Source: Oenococcus oeni DSM 20252 = AWRIB129 (GTDB lineage Bacteria; Bacillota; Bacilli; Lactobacillales; Lactobacillaceae). Taken from it: 64,000 nt of DNA. The notes under the pieces were generated by a model, which worked only from the letters and a program-made list of their open reading frames with translations, did not search any database and was not told the origin of the DNA. The DNA lies in the NCBI RefSeq assembly GCF_000372485.1, contig NZ_AQVA01000001.1:124001-188000 (forward strand), given 5' to 3'. Made by a program: the position numbers and the translations under genes. Below are positions 62,938-64,000 of the stretch, piece by piece. Within the stretch, counting starts at the first letter, position 1. Every line of letters begins with the position of its first letter.

Positions 62938-63756
62938 ATGAAAAAAACAAAAACCGTCATTATCACCGGGGCTTCTTCCGGTATGGGCTTCGCTGCGGCA
63001 GAATTATTTTCTAAACACGGTTGGCAGGTTTTCGCTGGTGCTCGTCGACTTGAACGAATGAAAGAATTAAAAAAATTCGGTGTTGAAACTTTTTTTCTTG
63101 ATCTTTCTAAGGATGACTCAATTGAAACTTTTTTTCGGCAGGTTCTACAAAAAAACGATGATATCGATGTTTTAATCAATAACGCCGGCTATGGAGAATA
63201 TGGCAGTCTTGAGGATACTCCAATCGAACAGGCGCGTGCACAATTCCAAGTTAATGTTTTTGCCGCGATGCAGTTGACCCAGCTACTTTTGCCGTTTATG
63301 CGAAAAAAACATAAGGGCAGAATTATCAATATCTCCTCGATTGCTGGTTTTCTCTACACTCCTCTGGGAGGTTGGTATGACGCGACGAAACATGCTTTGG
63401 AAACTTTAACCGATACCCTGCGTCTGGAGACGGAAAACTTTGGTATTCAGGCGATTTTAATTGAACCAGGCGGAACCCGCTCTGAATGGCTGGAGACAGC
63501 TTTGAAAAATGCTCGAAAAAATACGCCAAAAAATTCGATTTATTATTCTTTGATCGACGCTTTTGATAAAATGTTTTCACCAATGTCATCGAAACGAAGC
63601 AGTCAGGATTTAGCAGAATTATTCTATCAAGCGGCAACTGTCGAACATCCGAAAGCTCGTTACGCCGATGGCTTTTCCAACCGAACAGTAATCTGGGCTT
63701 TCCGTCATTTGCCCTATAGTCTTACCGATATGGTTATTAAGAAATTGATGAAATAG
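62938..63756 (+). CDS. Short-chain dehydrogenase/reductase
   Basis: 272 aa classical SDR. TGASSGMGFAAAELF cofactor loop, NNAGYGEYG, ISSIAGFLYTP, YDATKHALE. C-terminal portion ~50 residues longer than the FabG core, as in YqjQ/retinol-dehydrogenase-like SDRs. Substrate unknown. Ends 12 nt before cysS. Confidence 0.9.
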   Translation: MKKTKTVIITGASSGMGFAAAELFSKHGWQVFAGARRLERMKELKKFGVETFFLDLSKDDSIETFFRQVLQKNDDIDVLINNAGYGEYGSLEDTPIEQARAQFQVNVFAAMQLTQLLLPFMRKKHKGRIINISSIAGFLYTPLGGWYDATKHALETLTDTLRLETENFGIQAILIEPGGTRSEWLETALKNARKNTPKNSIYYSLIDAFDKMFSPMSSKRSSQDLAELFYQAATVEHPKARYADGFSNRTVIWAFRHLPYSLTDMVIKKLMK

Positions 63757-63768
63757 TAAAATGAAGAC

Positions 63769-64000
63769 ATGCTGAAAGTTTTCAATACTGCTACTTTAAA
63801 AAAAGAAGAGTTTAAACCAATCGTTCCGGGGAAAATTACCATGTATGTTTGTGGTCCAACCGTTTATAATTACATTCACGTTGGAAATGCCCGTAGTTCG
63901 ATTGCTTTCGACACGATTCGCCGCTACCTGCTCTATCGAGGCTATGATGTTAATTTTGTTTCTAATTTTACCGATGTCGACGACAAAATAATTAATCGTG
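63769..64000 (+). CDS. cysS: Cysteinyl-tRNA synthetase, N-terminal part (cut by window edge)
   Basis: The first ~77 residues: [44 protein letters not shown] with the HIGH-like HVGN and zinc-binding Cys in the MYVCG segment. ATG 63769, chosen because it opens the family start. No T-box fits in the 12-nt gap. Confidence 0.95.
   Translation, partial: MLKVFNTATLKKEEFKPIVPGKITMYVCGPTVYNYIHVGNARSSIAFDTIRRYLLYRGYDVNFVSNFTDVDDKIINR

Noticed and set aside
63757-63768. T-box regulator before cysS
   Set aside because: Only 12 nt separate the SDR stop from the cysS start; no room for a T-box leader.
1-64000. CRISPR array, prophage, IS element or replication origin
   Set aside because: No regularly spaced repeats, transposase, integrase, phage structural genes or DnaA-box cluster was seen.

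Overview
The window looks like chromosomal DNA of the wine lactic acid bacterium Oenococcus oeni or a very close relative. The strongest marker is the malolactic locus at 57883-61428: a 541-aa malolactic enzyme, its malate permease, and a divergent LysR regulator. Low GC content, Leuconostocaceae-like proteins, frequent TTG/GTG starts and many broken genes agree with this. O. oeni is known to lack MutS/MutL mismatch repair. No phage, insertion sequence, plasmid function or CRISPR array was seen; this is mostly core genome with some sugar and glycoside accessory genes.

Layout. 1-4214: end of an amino-acid permease, one tRNA-Gln(CUG), two polytopic GT-C-like membrane proteins. 4582-10387: complete oligopeptide transporter oppDFBCA. 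10570-14236: ribose cluster (sugar:H+ symporter, rbsD, rbsK), divergent from a frameshifted rpiA. 14359-16017: an orphan peptide-binding protein. 16053-20885: nucleoside ABC importer (bmpA-nupABC type). 21234-25040: metallophosphatase, pantothenate-kinase-like protein, an acetoin/diacetyl reductase with an internal stop, and a frameshifted apbE. 25149-27910: murT/gatD (lipid II amidation), divergent from tdk. 27947-29462: bioY and birA with a BirA operator. 29723-39824: a type II fatty-acid operon, fabZ1-fabT-fabH-acpP-fabK-fabD-fabG-fabF-accB-fabZ2-accC-accD-accA. 39866-44288: prfA, prmC, tsaC-type gene, upp and a frameshifted tyrosine phosphatase. 44349-45197: YihY. 45267-55079: a glycoside-use region with two AraC regulators, two paralogous MFS carriers, an esterase, a broken GH51 arabinofuranosidase and a GH3 glycosidase. 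55206-57874: SRAP protein and a PH-domain membrane pair. 57883-61428: mleR, mleA, mleP. 61506-64000: luxS, a leaderless DD-peptidase-like protein, an SDR, and the start of cysS.

How it fits together. Biotin uptake (BioY) and ligation (BirA) sit beside the operon that encodes the biotin carrier AccB. The Opp system and the orphan binding protein serve peptide nutrition. The ribose cluster, rpiA and the nucleoside importer feed pentose into the phosphoketolase pathway. The glycoside region encodes hydrolases with no secretion signals, so substrates are probably imported intact by the MFS carriers; good cre-like sites sit in two of its divergent promoter regions and a third in the ribose region.

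Two themes stand out. (1) Five genes are disrupted: rpiA, the SDR, apbE, the phosphatase and abf. Three carry a one-base loss in a poly-A tract. (2) All four surface proteins that are normally lipoproteins (two peptide-binding proteins, the nucleoside-binding protein and ApbE) lack a lipobox cysteine. Other oddities are a MurT without its zinc-ribbon cysteines, a FabZ paralogue without its catalytic histidine, a probable ATT start for fabD, and several genes that appear to be transcribed without a leader.
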